The notes under the pieces: model-generated
Databases searched by the model: none
What the model was told of the DNA's origin: nothing
What the model saw: only the letters and a program-made list of their open reading frames with translations
Source of the DNA: Ochrobactrum sp. Marseille-Q0166
GTDB taxonomy: Bacteria; Pseudomonadota; Alphaproteobacteria; Rhizobiales; Rhizobiaceae
NCBI RefSeq assembly: GCF_014397025.1
Contig: NZ_JACJUO010000002.1
Location: 788,501 to 852,500 of the forward strand
DNA: 64,000 nucleotides
Direction: 5' to 3'
Position numbers and translations under genes: made by a program
Shown: positions 43,795-52,658 of the stretch, piece after piece
How the letters are laid out: each line of letters starts with the position of its first letter
Numbering within the stretch: position 1 is the stretch's first letter

Positions 43795-45080
43795 GCGTAG
43801 GTCTTTTGCTCACTACGGCTGGAAGACTGGCTTCACTTGCCAAGGGTACAGGCGCCCAACAGGGCGCTGTGGCAAAAGCCAATGGCGAAAATCAGGAACA
43901 GTCTGAACCGGCAAAACTGTTTGGTGCATTGTTGGAAAAGTCTCAAAACAAGCTATCGCTTGAAGGCGAGCAGAAGGATGAGGCGCAGTCGGAAGATAGC
44001 GACAAAGCTGATCGCGATACGCCTGCTCAATCTTCGGTCTATGGTGTGTCGCAGAACCTGCTTGCACTTGCTGCAGGGTTCAACAACCCAAAAGATGAGG
44101 ATCAGCTTGCTGCGCGTGATAATGCCAACAAGCAGTCGATGAATGTATCGGCGCTGGCCGATGCTGCTGAAGCTGCAGATTCTGCGCTGACGACTGCAGT
44201 TGCCGCTGACCTGCCTATACCTGATGCAGAGCCAAAGAAGGATCATAAGGAAAACGTTCAGGCAAACACGCAGACGCAAGCAACAGCAGATTCCAAGGGT
44301 CCTGCAAAGCCTGAAAATTTGGTCAGCCACACTCTACCTGCTACAACAAAAGATCAGCAGACTGACAGCGCCACAGACGGCTCTTCTGCATCGCCCAAGC
44401 CTGAGCTTATACTTCAACCCAGCAATGCCGCAGAAGCTGATCGTCCGAATGTTCAGCTGCAGCAGCAAACTGGGAAGTCTGCACCTGTTGCCGATGTAAA
44501 AGCGCCTGCGCCAGCAGCGCCCACGGCTGCAGCACGTATCGCGGATATCCAGGTCCTCTCCGAACGAAGCTTTGGTGCTGTGAAGACCTTGCAGATCAGG
44601 CTTGACCCTGTAGAGCTCGGTGCGGTGACTGCTCGTATTCGTCTGGTTGCCGACAGCGTGGAAGTGCATCTGGTGGCTGGCAAAGCCCATGCTGCCGAGG
44701 CGCTGATTGCCGATCGCTCAATGATCGAAAAAGCTTTGAAAGTTGCAGGCATTACGGACGACACGAAAATTTCGGTCACGGTGACTGAACGCGGAGCAGT
44801 CAGTGCAGTTCAGCACAGCTCCGCAAGCCATAGTGCGGGGCAACAGCAGGCCAGCTCTCAACAGCAAGGCCAGCAGACTTTTGACATGCAAAATGGCTCG
44901 GATAGCCGGGGAAATGCGCAGGCGCAGTCTCAGGCGCAATTTATGGGTGGTGAGGGCAGGCAGAATGGCGAATCTGGCCAGGCAGACAGCAATAATGCAC
45001 GCGCTCGCACATCGACTGAAGCCAATGAGCGCGAAATTTCTGGTCTTTCTGGCGGCCGGAATCGCGGCCTCGTCGTTTAG
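43791..45080 (+). CDS. fliK: Flagellar hook-length control protein FliK (MotD)
   Basis: A 429-residue exported ruler protein. The N-terminal two-thirds is low-complexity (Gln, Ala, Asp, Lys). The conserved FliK C-terminal domain is at about 255-330 (LQIRLDPVELGAVTARIRLVADSVEVHLVAGKAHAAEALIADRSMIEKALKVAG), which contacts FlhB to switch export. The Gln/Ser-rich tail after it is variable. In rhizobia this gene was first named motD. The next gene starts inside its last 56 bases. Confidence 0.92.
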   Translation: MSVGLLLTTAGRLASLAKGTGAQQGAVAKANGENQEQSEPAKLFGALLEKSQNKLSLEGEQKDEAQSEDSDKADRDTPAQSSVYGVSQNLLALAAGFNNPKDEDQLAARDNANKQSMNVSALADAAEAADSALTTAVAADLPIPDAEPKKDHKENVQANTQTQATADSKGPAKPENLVSHTLPATTKDQQTDSATDGSSASPKPELILQPSNAAEADRPNVQLQQQTGKSAPVADVKAPAPAAPTAAARIADIQVLSERSFGAVKTLQIRLDPVELGAVTARIRLVADSVEVHLVAGKAHAAEALIADRSMIEKALKVAGITDDTKISVTVTERGAVSAVQHSSASHSAGQQQASSQQQGQQTFDMQNGSDSRGNAQAQSQAQFMGGEGRQNGESGQADSNNARARTSTEANEREISGLSGGRNRGLVV

Positions 45081-45591
45081 TTTAGCAGACGCTAAAGCAG
45101 AGAATATTTGCGAACGGGAAATGCATCGAGCGTCCGCCCGCTATGATGTGCCACTCGGTATTCTTTATGCTGTTGGTCTGACCGAAACCGGGCGCAAAAA
45201 TTCGCTTCAACCCTATGCGATGAACATTGAAGGAAGGGCTGAGTTTTTCCCATCTCAAGCGGCCGCTCTAAGACGTTTCACCCAAGTACACGCCGAAGGT
45301 GCAAAACTGATTGATCTGGGCTGCATGCAGATCAATCACTATTATCATTCCAGTGAATTTCCGTCTGTCGGTGCTATGCTGCAACCAAGCCTCAATGTTG
45401 ATTATGCTGCACGCTTCCTAAAGCGTCTGCGTGAGCGCGAAGGCAACTGGACAATGGCAGTTGCGCGTTATCATGCAGGTCCGAATAACGATCCTGCACA
45501 GAAGCGATACGTCTGTCGTGTGATGACAAATATGATCGCAACTGGCTTCGGAAATTGGACGCCTCAGGCAAAAAACTTCTGCGCAGGTTGA
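45025..45591 (+). CDS. Lytic transglycosylase of the flagellar operon
   Basis: A 188-residue exported SLT-fold enzyme: signal peptide (about 1-24), then catalytic Glu54 in YAVGLTETGRKNSLQPYA, followed by LGCMQINHYYH and AVARYHAGPNN, all diagnostic of lytic transglycosylases. It probably opens peptidoglycan for rod or stator passage, because the FlgJ-type protein here has no muramidase domain. The start at 45025 lies inside fliK in another frame, so translation may be coupled. The ribosome site is weak. Confidence 0.9.
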   Translation: MSAKFLVFLAAGIAASSFSLADAKAENICEREMHRASARYDVPLGILYAVGLTETGRKNSLQPYAMNIEGRAEFFPSQAAALRRFTQVHAEGAKLIDLGCMQINHYYHSSEFPSVGAMLQPSLNVDYAARFLKRLREREGNWTMAVARYHAGPNNDPAQKRYVCRVMTNMIATGFGNWTPQAKNFCAG

Positions 45592-45931
45592 TCTGGAACG
45601 CTACGAATTTGCGGGTTGTAGAGCGATGCTATATACATGCAGTTTTTAGGGGGGCAACCCGTAATTGCATATAGCTAGATAATGTATTTTAGAGGGTAAA
45701 TTTTTAAGTCCTTGTAAAGAATCGTTAAACTTCGTGAGCGCGTTAACGACTTGTTAAGATTTTCAGACCAAGAGTGCCAAGCCGATGCAATCATGGCGAT
45801 TCCTCTTAAATTAGATAATACTAAAATACATCCCAATTTATTGCGGGCAATTTTGTGTAATTGCCGCTGACTCCGCCTGCCGGTTACTTCTGTCTTGCTT
45901 GGGTTAACATATTGATTCGGAAGGCGGGCCG
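45592..45931. other. Intergenic region before ftcR, AT-rich
   Basis: I see no gene here. It is AT-rich with promoter-like stretches (TTAAATTAGATAATACTAAA around 45810) and no copy of the shared flagellar half-site pair. Presumably it carries the ftcR promoter, which would be controlled by a higher-level regulator. Confidence 0.5.
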
Positions 45932-46615
45932 ATGATCGTAGTCGTAGATGAGCGGAATATTGTGACTGAGGGGTACTCCTCTTGGTTCAGCCGAGAAGGC
46001 ATCACGACGACTGGGTTCACACCATCCGATTTCAATGAATGGGTCGAAAGCGTCCCCCATCAGGATATTATGGCTGTAGAAGCCTTCCTGATTGGCGAGT
46101 GCGAGGCTCAAAACGGTCTGCCAGCGCGTATTCGTGAACGCTGCAAGGCGCCTGTTATTGCCGTAAACGACCGCCCGTCACTGGAACACACTCTGGAGCT
46201 TTTTCAATCCGGAGTTGATGATGTCGTCCGCAAGCCGGTTCACGTCCGCGAAATCCTCGCCCGCATCAACGCAATTCGCCGCCGCACAGGTGCTTCGGCT
46301 GCATCAGGCAATGATGGAACCGAGCTTGGACCGATCCGCGTTTTCTCCGATGGCCGTGATCCACAGATAAATGGTGTGGATTTCCCGCTGCCGCGTCGCG
46401 AGCGCCGGATCCTTGAATATCTAATCGCAAACCGTGGTCGCCGCCTGAATAAGGCGCAGATTTTCAGCGCGATTTACGGCATTTTCGACAGTGAAGTCGA
46501 AGAGAATGTGGTCGAAAGCCATATTAGCAAGCTCCGCAAAAAATTGCGTGAAAAGCTTGGTTTTGATCCTGTTGATTCAAAACGTTTTATTGGATACTCA
46601 ATCAACATCGATTGA
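45932..46615 (+). CDS. ftcR: Flagellar master regulator FtcR (OmpR family; Rem homologue)
   Basis: A 227-residue response-regulator-like activator of flagellar genes: N-terminal receiver-like domain (1-115) and a C-terminal OmpR/PhoB winged helix (about 130-227; [31 protein letters not shown] ... [13 protein letters not shown]). In the receiver, the usual phospho-Asp position appears to be Glu50 ([14 protein letters not shown]), while Lys101 in VVRKPVH is kept, so phosphorylation is doubtful. No sensor kinase is nearby. FtcR is reported to activate the flagellar genes of Brucella. Confidence 0.95.
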   Translation: MIVVVDERNIVTEGYSSWFSREGITTTGFTPSDFNEWVESVPHQDIMAVEAFLIGECEAQNGLPARIRERCKAPVIAVNDRPSLEHTLELFQSGVDDVVRKPVHVREILARINAIRRRTGASAASGNDGTELGPIRVFSDGRDPQINGVDFPLPRRERRILEYLIANRGRRLNKAQIFSAIYGIFDSEVEENVVESHISKLRKKLREKLGFDPVDSKRFIGYSINID

Positions 46616-46743
46616 GATTCGTGTCCTTTCTGTCGAGCTTTCAAAAGCTCAAATCCAGTAATTCGCGGTTTTTAAAGGTAGTCTTGTCCGGGCAACCCCT
46701 GAAACTGATTGTGTCCTCAGTAAAAGCGTAAAAAATCTTAAGG

Positions 46744-46776
46744 CTACAGTTTCACGCAAGCGTGGCCCGATAGCTT
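46744..46776 (+). promoter_or_regulatory. Shared flagellar promoter motif upstream of flgE
   Basis: Half-sites CTACAGTTT and CGCAAGCGT with an 11-bp period, 7 bp, then TAGCTT, 33 bp before the flgE start. It lies directly downstream of ftcR. Confidence 0.7.
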
Positions 46777-46809
46777 ATCTGCGGATTCTCAAATTCTCAG
46801 GAGTTGCCA

Positions 46810-48012
46810 ATGAGCCTCTACGGTATGATGCGGACCGGCGTTTCAGGTATGAACGCGCAGGCGAACCGCTTGTCGGCAGTCGCTGATAACATCGCGAATG
46901 CAAGCACGGTTGGCTATAAGCGCGCCGATGCGCAGTTCTCATCGCTCGTTTTGCCTAACACAGCAGGCCAATATAATTCGGGCAGCGTAGAGACCAACAT
47001 CCGCTACGGCATTTCCGACCAAGGCGGCATTCGTCCAACGTCTTCGAAAACTGATCTTGCGATTGATGGTAATGGTTATTTTGTCGTCAGTGATGCTGAT
47101 GGTACGCCTTACCTGACGCGCGCCGGCTCTTTTGTTCCAGATCAGTATGGCAATCTGCTCAATACGTCGGGTTATTATCTCATGGGTTATCCAGCGGATG
47201 CTAACGGTAATGTCAATACGGTCGCCAATAGCTTTGATGGTCTGGAACGTGTGAACGTCAAGCAGTCCGATCTTGTTGCAACACCTAGCACGTCCGGCAA
47301 TTTCACCGTCAACCTGCCTTCGACGGATTCGGTTCCTGCTGCCGGCGAATTCAATCACAAGACATCGCTGATCGCTTACGACAATCTCGGCGGCAAGATC
47401 ACGCTGGATGTCTATTTTTCCAAGACCGGCGACAATACCTGGGACGTTTCCATCAAGAATGCTGCGGATGGCGCTGAAGTGGGTACAACAACACTGACCT
47501 TTGATGGCGCGAACGGTAAGCTGCTTTCTGGCGGTGACGTTGCGGTCGACCTCACAGCCTATAATGGTCGAGCGCTCGATCTTAATCTTGGTTCGTCCAA
47601 GCAGCTTGCAGAAGACTATACAATCAGTGAAGCCGTTATCAACGGTCAAGCTCCTTCGTCCATCAAGGGCGTGGATATCGGCAAAGACGGTTCGGTTGTC
47701 GCACACTATGAAAATGGTGCGCAGAAACTGCTTTACCGTATTCCACTCGGAACCGTGGCAAGCCCCGACCGCATGTCGGTAATCAGCGGCAACGTGTTCT
47801 CGCCAAGTGCAGAATCCGGCAATATCCAGCTTGGCTTTCCTGAAAATGGTGGCATGGGCAAGGTTTCGGCTGGAGCGCTTGAAGAATCCAATGCGGATAT
47901 TGCTCAAGAGCTGACCGACATGATCGAAGCTCAGCGCAGCTACACCGCCAATTCGAAGGTCTTCCAGACCGGCTCCGAATTGATGGACGTGCTGGTTAAC
48001 CTGAAAAGATAA
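46810..48012 (+). CDS. flgE: Flagellar hook protein FlgE
   Basis: A 400-residue hook subunit: N-terminal MSLYGMMRTGVSGMNAQANRLSAVADNIANASTVGYKRADAQF, central D1/D2 domains, and C-terminal GALEESNADIAQELTDMIEAQRSYTANSKVFQTGSELMDVLVNLKR. The ATG at 46810 has AGGAG upstream; an in-frame TTG just before it is less likely. Starts the hook/filament-junction group. Confidence 0.97.
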   Translation: MSLYGMMRTGVSGMNAQANRLSAVADNIANASTVGYKRADAQFSSLVLPNTAGQYNSGSVETNIRYGISDQGGIRPTSSKTDLAIDGNGYFVVSDADGTPYLTRAGSFVPDQYGNLLNTSGYYLMGYPADANGNVNTVANSFDGLERVNVKQSDLVATPSTSGNFTVNLPSTDSVPAAGEFNHKTSLIAYDNLGGKITLDVYFSKTGDNTWDVSIKNAADGAEVGTTTLTFDGANGKLLSGGDVAVDLTAYNGRALDLNLGSSKQLAEDYTISEAVINGQAPSSIKGVDIGKDGSVVAHYENGAQKLLYRIPLGTVASPDRMSVISGNVFSPSAESGNIQLGFPENGGMGKVSAGALEESNADIAQELTDMIEAQRSYTANSKVFQTGSELMDVLVNLKR

Positions 48013-48113
48013 ATTGATGCGGTTCCGGGGAGGTGGTCAGTCTCCCCGGAATTGCAGTTTTAAAACTGGACTGTTTTCGCAACAAAAACGGTTCGACGTA
48101 GGATGGGGATAAG

Positions 48114-49568
48114 ATGTCGCTTAGTTCTGCTCTTCTGACGGCCAAAAGTTCGCTTGCGGCAACGTCCAAGCAGACGTCAGTCGTCTCTCGCAATATTGCG
48201 GGGGTCAATGATCCTGATTACTCGCGCCGCACTGCGTCGCTGGCTTCGGGGCCGTATGGTTCGCTTTATGTCAATATAAGCCGATCCGCTGACGAAGCGT
48301 TGTTCAACCGCTTTATCCAGTCGAACAGCACGGCATCGTCGTCGTCCATTCTCGCAGGCGGACTTGACCGCCTTTCGTCGCTTTATTCGGCAGATAATTT
48401 CTCAGGTTCGCCTTCGGCGTTGATCGGTGATCTTCGCGATGCGCTCCAGACTTTTGCTGCCTCGCCATCCAATTCGGCCCTTGGTGATAGCGTTGTTTCG
48501 ACGGCGCAGTCGCTGGCCAATGCATTGAACGCTGGCACGAAGCAGATCCAGTCTCTGCGTACCGATGCAGATAATGAAATCGCGGACTCCGTTGCCAATA
48601 TCAACGACGTGTTGTCGAAATTCGAGAAGATCAACCAGCAGATCGTCAGCGGCACACGCGCTGGCAACGATGTGTCTGATTTTCTTGATCAGCGCGATTC
48701 ACTGCTGAAGCAGCTTTCCGGCGAACTGGGCATCACAACCATGGTTCGCGGCGATAATGACATGGTCATTTTTGCGGAAAATGGTGTGACGTTGTTTGAA
48801 ACCACGGCGCGCAAGATCAGCTTCGAATCGTCCGGCGGTCTGGCGGCTGGTGTTGCTGGCAATGCCGTTCTCGTCGATGGTGTCCCGCTTACGCATGATA
48901 CATTCGATCAGCCTTATGGCACTGGCCGTCTGAGCGGACTTCTGCAGCTGCGCGATCAGATTGCGCCGCAGTATCAGATGCAGCTCGACGAGATCGCTCG
49001 CGGTCTGGTGTCGATGTTTGCAGAAACCGACCAGACCGGTGCAGGTCCAAAACTAACAGGCCTTTTCGGCTGGTCAGGTTCGCCTGCCGTTCCAGGTGCG
49101 GGTGTGACAGCTGGTCTCGCAGGCACGATCAATGTGTCATCGGCATTTGTTGCAACCGAAGGCGGCAGCTCGCTGCTGTTGCGCGATGGCGGTGCAAATG
49201 GCGCGAATTACAAATATAATTCAACCGGCGCCAGTGGCTTTAGCGATCGTCTGCGCGCGTTGAATGAGGCGTTCTCCGAGCCGCTGACTTTCGCTTCTTC
49301 GGCAGGTCTCAGCTCAAATGCGAGCCTGATTGATTACAGCGCGTCGTCCATCAGCTGGCTTGAAGGCAAGCGCAAGACTGCGAATGCCAATTTCTCCTAT
49401 AACCAGACTGTAGCAGGTCAGGCCGATCAGGCTCTGTCCAATGCCAACGGTGTCGATATCAACACCGAGATGGCACTGCTTCTCGATCTGGAACATTCCT
49501 ATCAGGCATCAAGCCGGGTACTGACGACGGTCAACGCCATGCTTGACGAACTTCTCAGAGCGGTGTGA
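48114..49568 (+). CDS. flgK: Flagellar hook-associated protein FlgK
   Basis: A 484-residue hook-filament junction protein with N-terminal SLSSALLTAKSSLAATSKQTSVVSRNIAGVNDPDYSRR and C-terminal GVDINTEMALLLDLEHSYQASSRVLTTVNAMLDELLRAV. It starts about 100 bp after flgE; its stop overlaps the upstream part of flgL. The chaperone is probably the FlgN-like protein at 56904. Confidence 0.96.
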   Translation: MSLSSALLTAKSSLAATSKQTSVVSRNIAGVNDPDYSRRTASLASGPYGSLYVNISRSADEALFNRFIQSNSTASSSSILAGGLDRLSSLYSADNFSGSPSALIGDLRDALQTFAASPSNSALGDSVVSTAQSLANALNAGTKQIQSLRTDADNEIADSVANINDVLSKFEKINQQIVSGTRAGNDVSDFLDQRDSLLKQLSGELGITTMVRGDNDMVIFAENGVTLFETTARKISFESSGGLAAGVAGNAVLVDGVPLTHDTFDQPYGTGRLSGLLQLRDQIAPQYQMQLDEIARGLVSMFAETDQTGAGPKLTGLFGWSGSPAVPGAGVTAGLAGTINVSSAFVATEGGSSLLLRDGGANGANYKYNSTGASGFSDRLRALNEAFSEPLTFASSAGLSSNASLIDYSASSISWLEGKRKTANANFSYNQTVAGQADQALSNANGVDINTEMALLLDLEHSYQASSRVLTTVNAMLDELLRAV

Positions 49569-49573
49569 GGCTT

Positions 49574-50620
49574 ATGAAAGCGCAATCTATTTCTACATAT
49601 GGTGCAGCTTCAGCCCTCAAGGTTCTCGTCGCAAAGACGAAGGCTGAGCTTGCAAAGGCGCAGCAGGAAGCCACCACAGGCACGGTGTTCGATGTAGGTT
49701 TGTCTCTGGGTTCCAAGTCTGGACAGACCATTTCGCTGCGTAAGGAATATGATCGCCTTAGCGTTCTCACCGACATGAACAAGCTGCTGCAGCAGCGTAT
49801 GAAAACGACGCAGACTGCAACCACCACCATTATCGAGAACACGCAGGATTTTCTGGGTGATCTGACGGGTGCAAACAGTACCGTTGAAAGTGCGCAGACT
49901 GCTGCGAGAACGGCAAAGTCGTTGCTGGATTCAGTCACAGGCTCACTCAACACCAGCTATAACGGCGAATATATCTTCTCAGGCGTGAACACAGATGTGA
50001 AGCCGATTGCTGACTACACGGAAGGCAGCCAGGCACAGAATGCGGTTCGTCAGGCATTTGAAGATCATTTCGGTTTTGCCATGAATGATCCGCAGGTTGC
50101 CAGTATCACTGGCGATCAAATGAAGACCTTCCTCGAAGGTGATTTTGCCGAACAGTTCAATGATGCCAACTGGGATGCCAATTGGTCGAATGCTTCTGAT
50201 AAGGTGATTAAGAGCCGTATTTCCCCCACAGAAACGGCTTCGACCTCCATTTCGGCGAATGCTGATGGTTTCCGCAAGACCATCATGTCTGCAGTTATGG
50301 TGTCCGAGTTTGCAACGATCGGTCTGAGTAATTCCGCGTTTCAGGCACTGACAAATCAGGCGATGCAAACCACAACGCAGGCAATTACGGAGACGACTTC
50401 TGAACAGACGACGCTGGGTCTGGCTCAGCAACGCACCAATGCCGCGACAACGCGGATTGGGGCACAGCAGAAAATCCTCAATGAATCGGCTCTCGATCTC
50501 GAATCGGTCGATCCCTACGAGGCTGCCACGCGCGTCAACGCGCTGATGTCGCAGATCGAGACTTCTTATGCGCTGACGGTACAGCTGCAGAATATGAACT
50601 TGCTCAACTATTTGAAATAA
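49574..50620 (+). CDS. flgL: Flagellar hook-associated protein FlgL
   Basis: A 348-residue junction protein related to flagellin: N-terminal KAQSISTYGAASALKVLVAKTKAELAKAQQEATTG, middle TSYNGEYIFSGVNTD, C-terminal ESALDLESVDPYEAATRVNALMSQIETSYALTVQLQNMNLLNYLK. The ATG at 49574 follows GAGG closely; a GTG at 49565 overlapping the flgK stop is an alternative. Confidence 0.94.
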   Translation: MKAQSISTYGAASALKVLVAKTKAELAKAQQEATTGTVFDVGLSLGSKSGQTISLRKEYDRLSVLTDMNKLLQQRMKTTQTATTTIIENTQDFLGDLTGANSTVESAQTAARTAKSLLDSVTGSLNTSYNGEYIFSGVNTDVKPIADYTEGSQAQNAVRQAFEDHFGFAMNDPQVASITGDQMKTFLEGDFAEQFNDANWDANWSNASDKVIKSRISPTETASTSISANADGFRKTIMSAVMVSEFATIGLSNSAFQALTNQAMQTTTQAITETTSEQTTLGLAQQRTNAATTRIGAQQKILNESALDLESVDPYEAATRVNALMSQIETSYALTVQLQNMNLLNYLK

Positions 50621-50791
50621 AACCATTTGAGGGTGGCGCGCTCTCTTGGATGCATAAAGGTCGCTCTCAAATGTTGGATCGATACGTTGTGCTTTTAATA
50701 GTGTGGGGCGCTCGCCCGCCCCGAAGAAGACCATCACGAATCGGGCAGCATGATGCGGTTCGTATACGTGGTGCCTGAAAACGGAGACGAC

Positions 50792-51136
50792 ATGTATCAG
50801 CTGCGCTACGAAGACGTCATGAATGATGATATGGCGAGCGCCAAGGAGCGTGAGCGGATGCTTTTTGACCGCTCGATTGAAATGCTCGCCGCTGCGAAAG
50901 CCCATGGTGCCGGATCGCGCGAAGGCATCGATGCTTCATACTTCACAACCAAGCTGTGGACCACAATCATTGAAGATCTCGGTTCAGAAGAGAATTTGCT
51001 TCCAAAGGAACTGAAAGCCGCAATCATTTCGGTTGGGATCTTCATTCTCAAGGAGATCGAGCAAATCCGACAGGGTGAGAGCACTGATTACGATGGGCTG
51101 ATCGAGATTACTCAATCTATCCGTGACGGTCTTTGA
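50792..51136 (+). CDS. flaF: Flagellar biosynthesis regulator FlaF
   Basis: A 114-residue FlaF-family protein ([13 protein letters not shown] ... [19 protein letters not shown] region ... [38 protein letters not shown]). FlaF promotes flagellin synthesis or secretion and acts with FlbT. The start at 50792 has GGAGA upstream; the upstream in-frame extension is not conserved. A 171-bp gap after flgL holds no gene I can support. Confidence 0.93.
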   Translation: MYQLRYEDVMNDDMASAKERERMLFDRSIEMLAAAKAHGAGSREGIDASYFTTKLWTTIIEDLGSEENLLPKELKAAIISVGIFILKEIEQIRQGESTDYDGLIEITQSIRDGL

Positions 51137-51137
51137 C

Positions 51138-51602
51138 ATGACGACGAACGGCAATTCAGCGATTCGTCTTTCGCTGCGTGCAGGCGAAAAAATCTATATC
51201 AACGGCGCGGTTTTGAAAGCTGACCGCAAGGTTTCGCTGGAGCTTTTGAACGACGCGACATTCCTTCTGGAAAACCATGTTTTGCAGCCGGAAGAGACGA
51301 CATCCCCGCTGCGTCAGCTCTATTTCGCGGCGCAGATGATCCTGATTGAGCCGGCTCTGCGGGAACAGGCTCGCAACACGTTTGCACAGATGCTGAAGGG
51401 CATGTTTGCGACGTTCAACGATGCAGAAATTCTCAATGCACTCAAGCTCGTTGATGAGCTGGTTCATAACGGGCGCGTCTTCGATGCACTGAAAACAATT
51501 CGCGCGCAATATAAGCGCGAGGCAGAGCTGATGGGTGAAAAAGGCCTGTCAGTGCCTGTGATGCAAACAGGAAATACTATGGCATCGGTCCAAGAAACTT
51601 AG
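51138..51602 (+). CDS. flbT: Flagellin mRNA regulator FlbT
   Basis: A 154-residue FlbT protein ([66 protein letters not shown]). FlbT binds the flagellin mRNA leader and alters its stability when the hook is unfinished. The ATG is one base after the flaF stop. Confidence 0.94.
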   Translation: MTTNGNSAIRLSLRAGEKIYINGAVLKADRKVSLELLNDATFLLENHVLQPEETTSPLRQLYFAAQMILIEPALREQARNTFAQMLKGMFATFNDAEILNALKLVDELVHNGRVFDALKTIRAQYKREAELMGEKGLSVPVMQTGNTMASVQET

Positions 51603-51640
51603 TGGGCTTTTGGAACCAGATCCAAGTGAAAACAAACAAA

Positions 51641-51671
51641 TAGAGCGTCCTTTGGGACCAACAGCGCTCTA
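51641..51671. repeat. Short inverted repeat before flgD
   Basis: TAGAGCG and CGCTCTA flank TCCTTTGGGACCAACAG. It resembles the outer arms of family B repeats and precedes the flgD ribosome site. Confidence 0.5.
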
Positions 51672-51683
51672 AGGGGCAAGTCT

Positions 51684-52103
51684 ATGACGACAACATCGAC
51701 AGTCGGCGCCAACAATACGACCAACAACACGGCAAACTCGTCATCAAGCAGCAGTTCTGCTGCCGCAAAGGCGAGTGTGGATTACAATTCCTTTCTGAAG
51801 CTTCTCGTCACTCAGATGCAGAACCAGGACCCTACACAGCCGATGGATGCGACGCAATATGTCTCGCAGCTTGCGACATTCTCCAATGTCGAACAGGCGG
51901 TGCAGATGAACAGCAAGCTCGAAACGCTGATCGCCAATTCCTCGCTTTCGCAGGCTGAAGGCTGGATTGGCCGCACACTGACCAGTGCTGACGGCACGGT
52001 TACGGGTGTGGTCAAGTCTGTCACGATCCAGTCGTCGGGTATGCTTGCTGAACTCGAAGACGGCAAGACGATGCTGATCGGCCAGGGCGTCAAGATCAGT
52101 TGA
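51684..52103 (+). CDS. flgD: Flagellar hook assembly scaffold FlgD (short form)
   Basis: A 139-residue hook cap. The conserved N-terminal part is DYNSFLKLLVTQMQNQDPTQPMDATQYVSQLATFSNVEQAVQMNSKLETL, followed by a short C-terminal region (GWIGRTLTSADGTVTGVVKSVTI). It lacks the extra C-terminal fold of enteric FlgD (about 230 residues), as is normal in rhizobia. The Ser/Thr/Asn-rich start fits an export signal. AAGGGGC precedes the ATG. Confidence 0.94.
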   Translation: MTTTSTVGANNTTNNTANSSSSSSSAAAKASVDYNSFLKLLVTQMQNQDPTQPMDATQYVSQLATFSNVEQAVQMNSKLETLIANSSLSQAEGWIGRTLTSADGTVTGVVKSVTIQSSGMLAELEDGKTMLIGQGVKIS

Positions 52104-52232
52104 ACGATGTCTCCAACTCCGGGTACGGGTTTGGGGACAATGACATGTGCCAAAATCTAGATTGAGATAAAGTTTCGATAGTTTATTTGAACCGAAACTG
52201 TGCAAAAGCGCTGTGCGCTGAGGACCTTACCT

Positions 52233-52499
52233 GTGAACGAAGCTGATGCGCTCGACATCGTCAATTCGGCGATCTGGACCGTACTTATGGCGAGTGGCCC
52301 AGCTGTGCTTGCGGCGATGCTTGCAGGTATCGGCATCGCGCTTTTCCAGGCTTTGACCCAGATTCAGGAAATGACGCTGACTTTCGTGCCGAAGATCATC
52401 GTTATTTTCGTGGTGCTTGCCTTTACTGCGCCATTTGTTGGCGCGCAGATCAATTCTTTCACGCTGCTTGCCTATTCGCGCATCGAAAAGGGTTTCTAG
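52233..52499 (+). CDS. fliQ: Flagellar export gate protein FliQ
   Basis: An 88-residue two-helix gate subunit (NEADALDIVNSAIWTVLMASGPAVLAAMLAGIGIALFQALTQIQEMTLTFVPKII). It starts at GTG 52233, supported by GAGGA upstream and by the family length; the frame extends 33 bp further without support. Confidence 0.94.
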   Translation: MNEADALDIVNSAIWTVLMASGPAVLAAMLAGIGIALFQALTQIQEMTLTFVPKIIVIFVVLAFTAPFVGAQINSFTLLAYSRIEKGF

Positions 52500-52540
52500 A
52501 GCGCGTTTCGATCTGATTGGATCAGATCGGCGCCGTAAAC
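52497..52540. repeat. Dispersed repeat, family B, clean copy
   Basis: TAGAGCGCGTTTCGATCTGA then TTGGATCAGATCGGCGCCGT; the core is a perfect 9-bp inverted repeat CGATCTGAT/ATCAGATCG around TGG. It begins in the fliQ stop codon. Confidence 0.75.
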
Positions 52541-52602
52541 CTTTTTATTTGAAGCACAATCTTATCGATCTTCGTTTCACTCCGACAAGACTTTTGCTCT
52601 AA

Positions 52603-52635
52603 CGCAGCCCTCGCGCAAGCTTCGTCGTTTATGTT
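52603..52635 (+). promoter_or_regulatory. Shared flagellar promoter motif upstream of flhA
   Basis: Half-sites CGCAGCCCT and CGCAAGCTT with an 11-bp period, 7 bp, then TATGTT, 23 bp before the flhA GTG. Confidence 0.75.
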
Positions 52636-52658
52636 CCGTCTGACAACAGGAGACGGAC

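Noticed and set aside
46740..46776. A sigma-54 promoter before flgE
   Set aside because: The GG and GC elements do not have the required spacing; the direct-repeat layout explains the region better.
46939..47907. A 322-codon frame opposite flgE
   Set aside because: Antisense shadow of a conserved hook gene with no recognisable domain.
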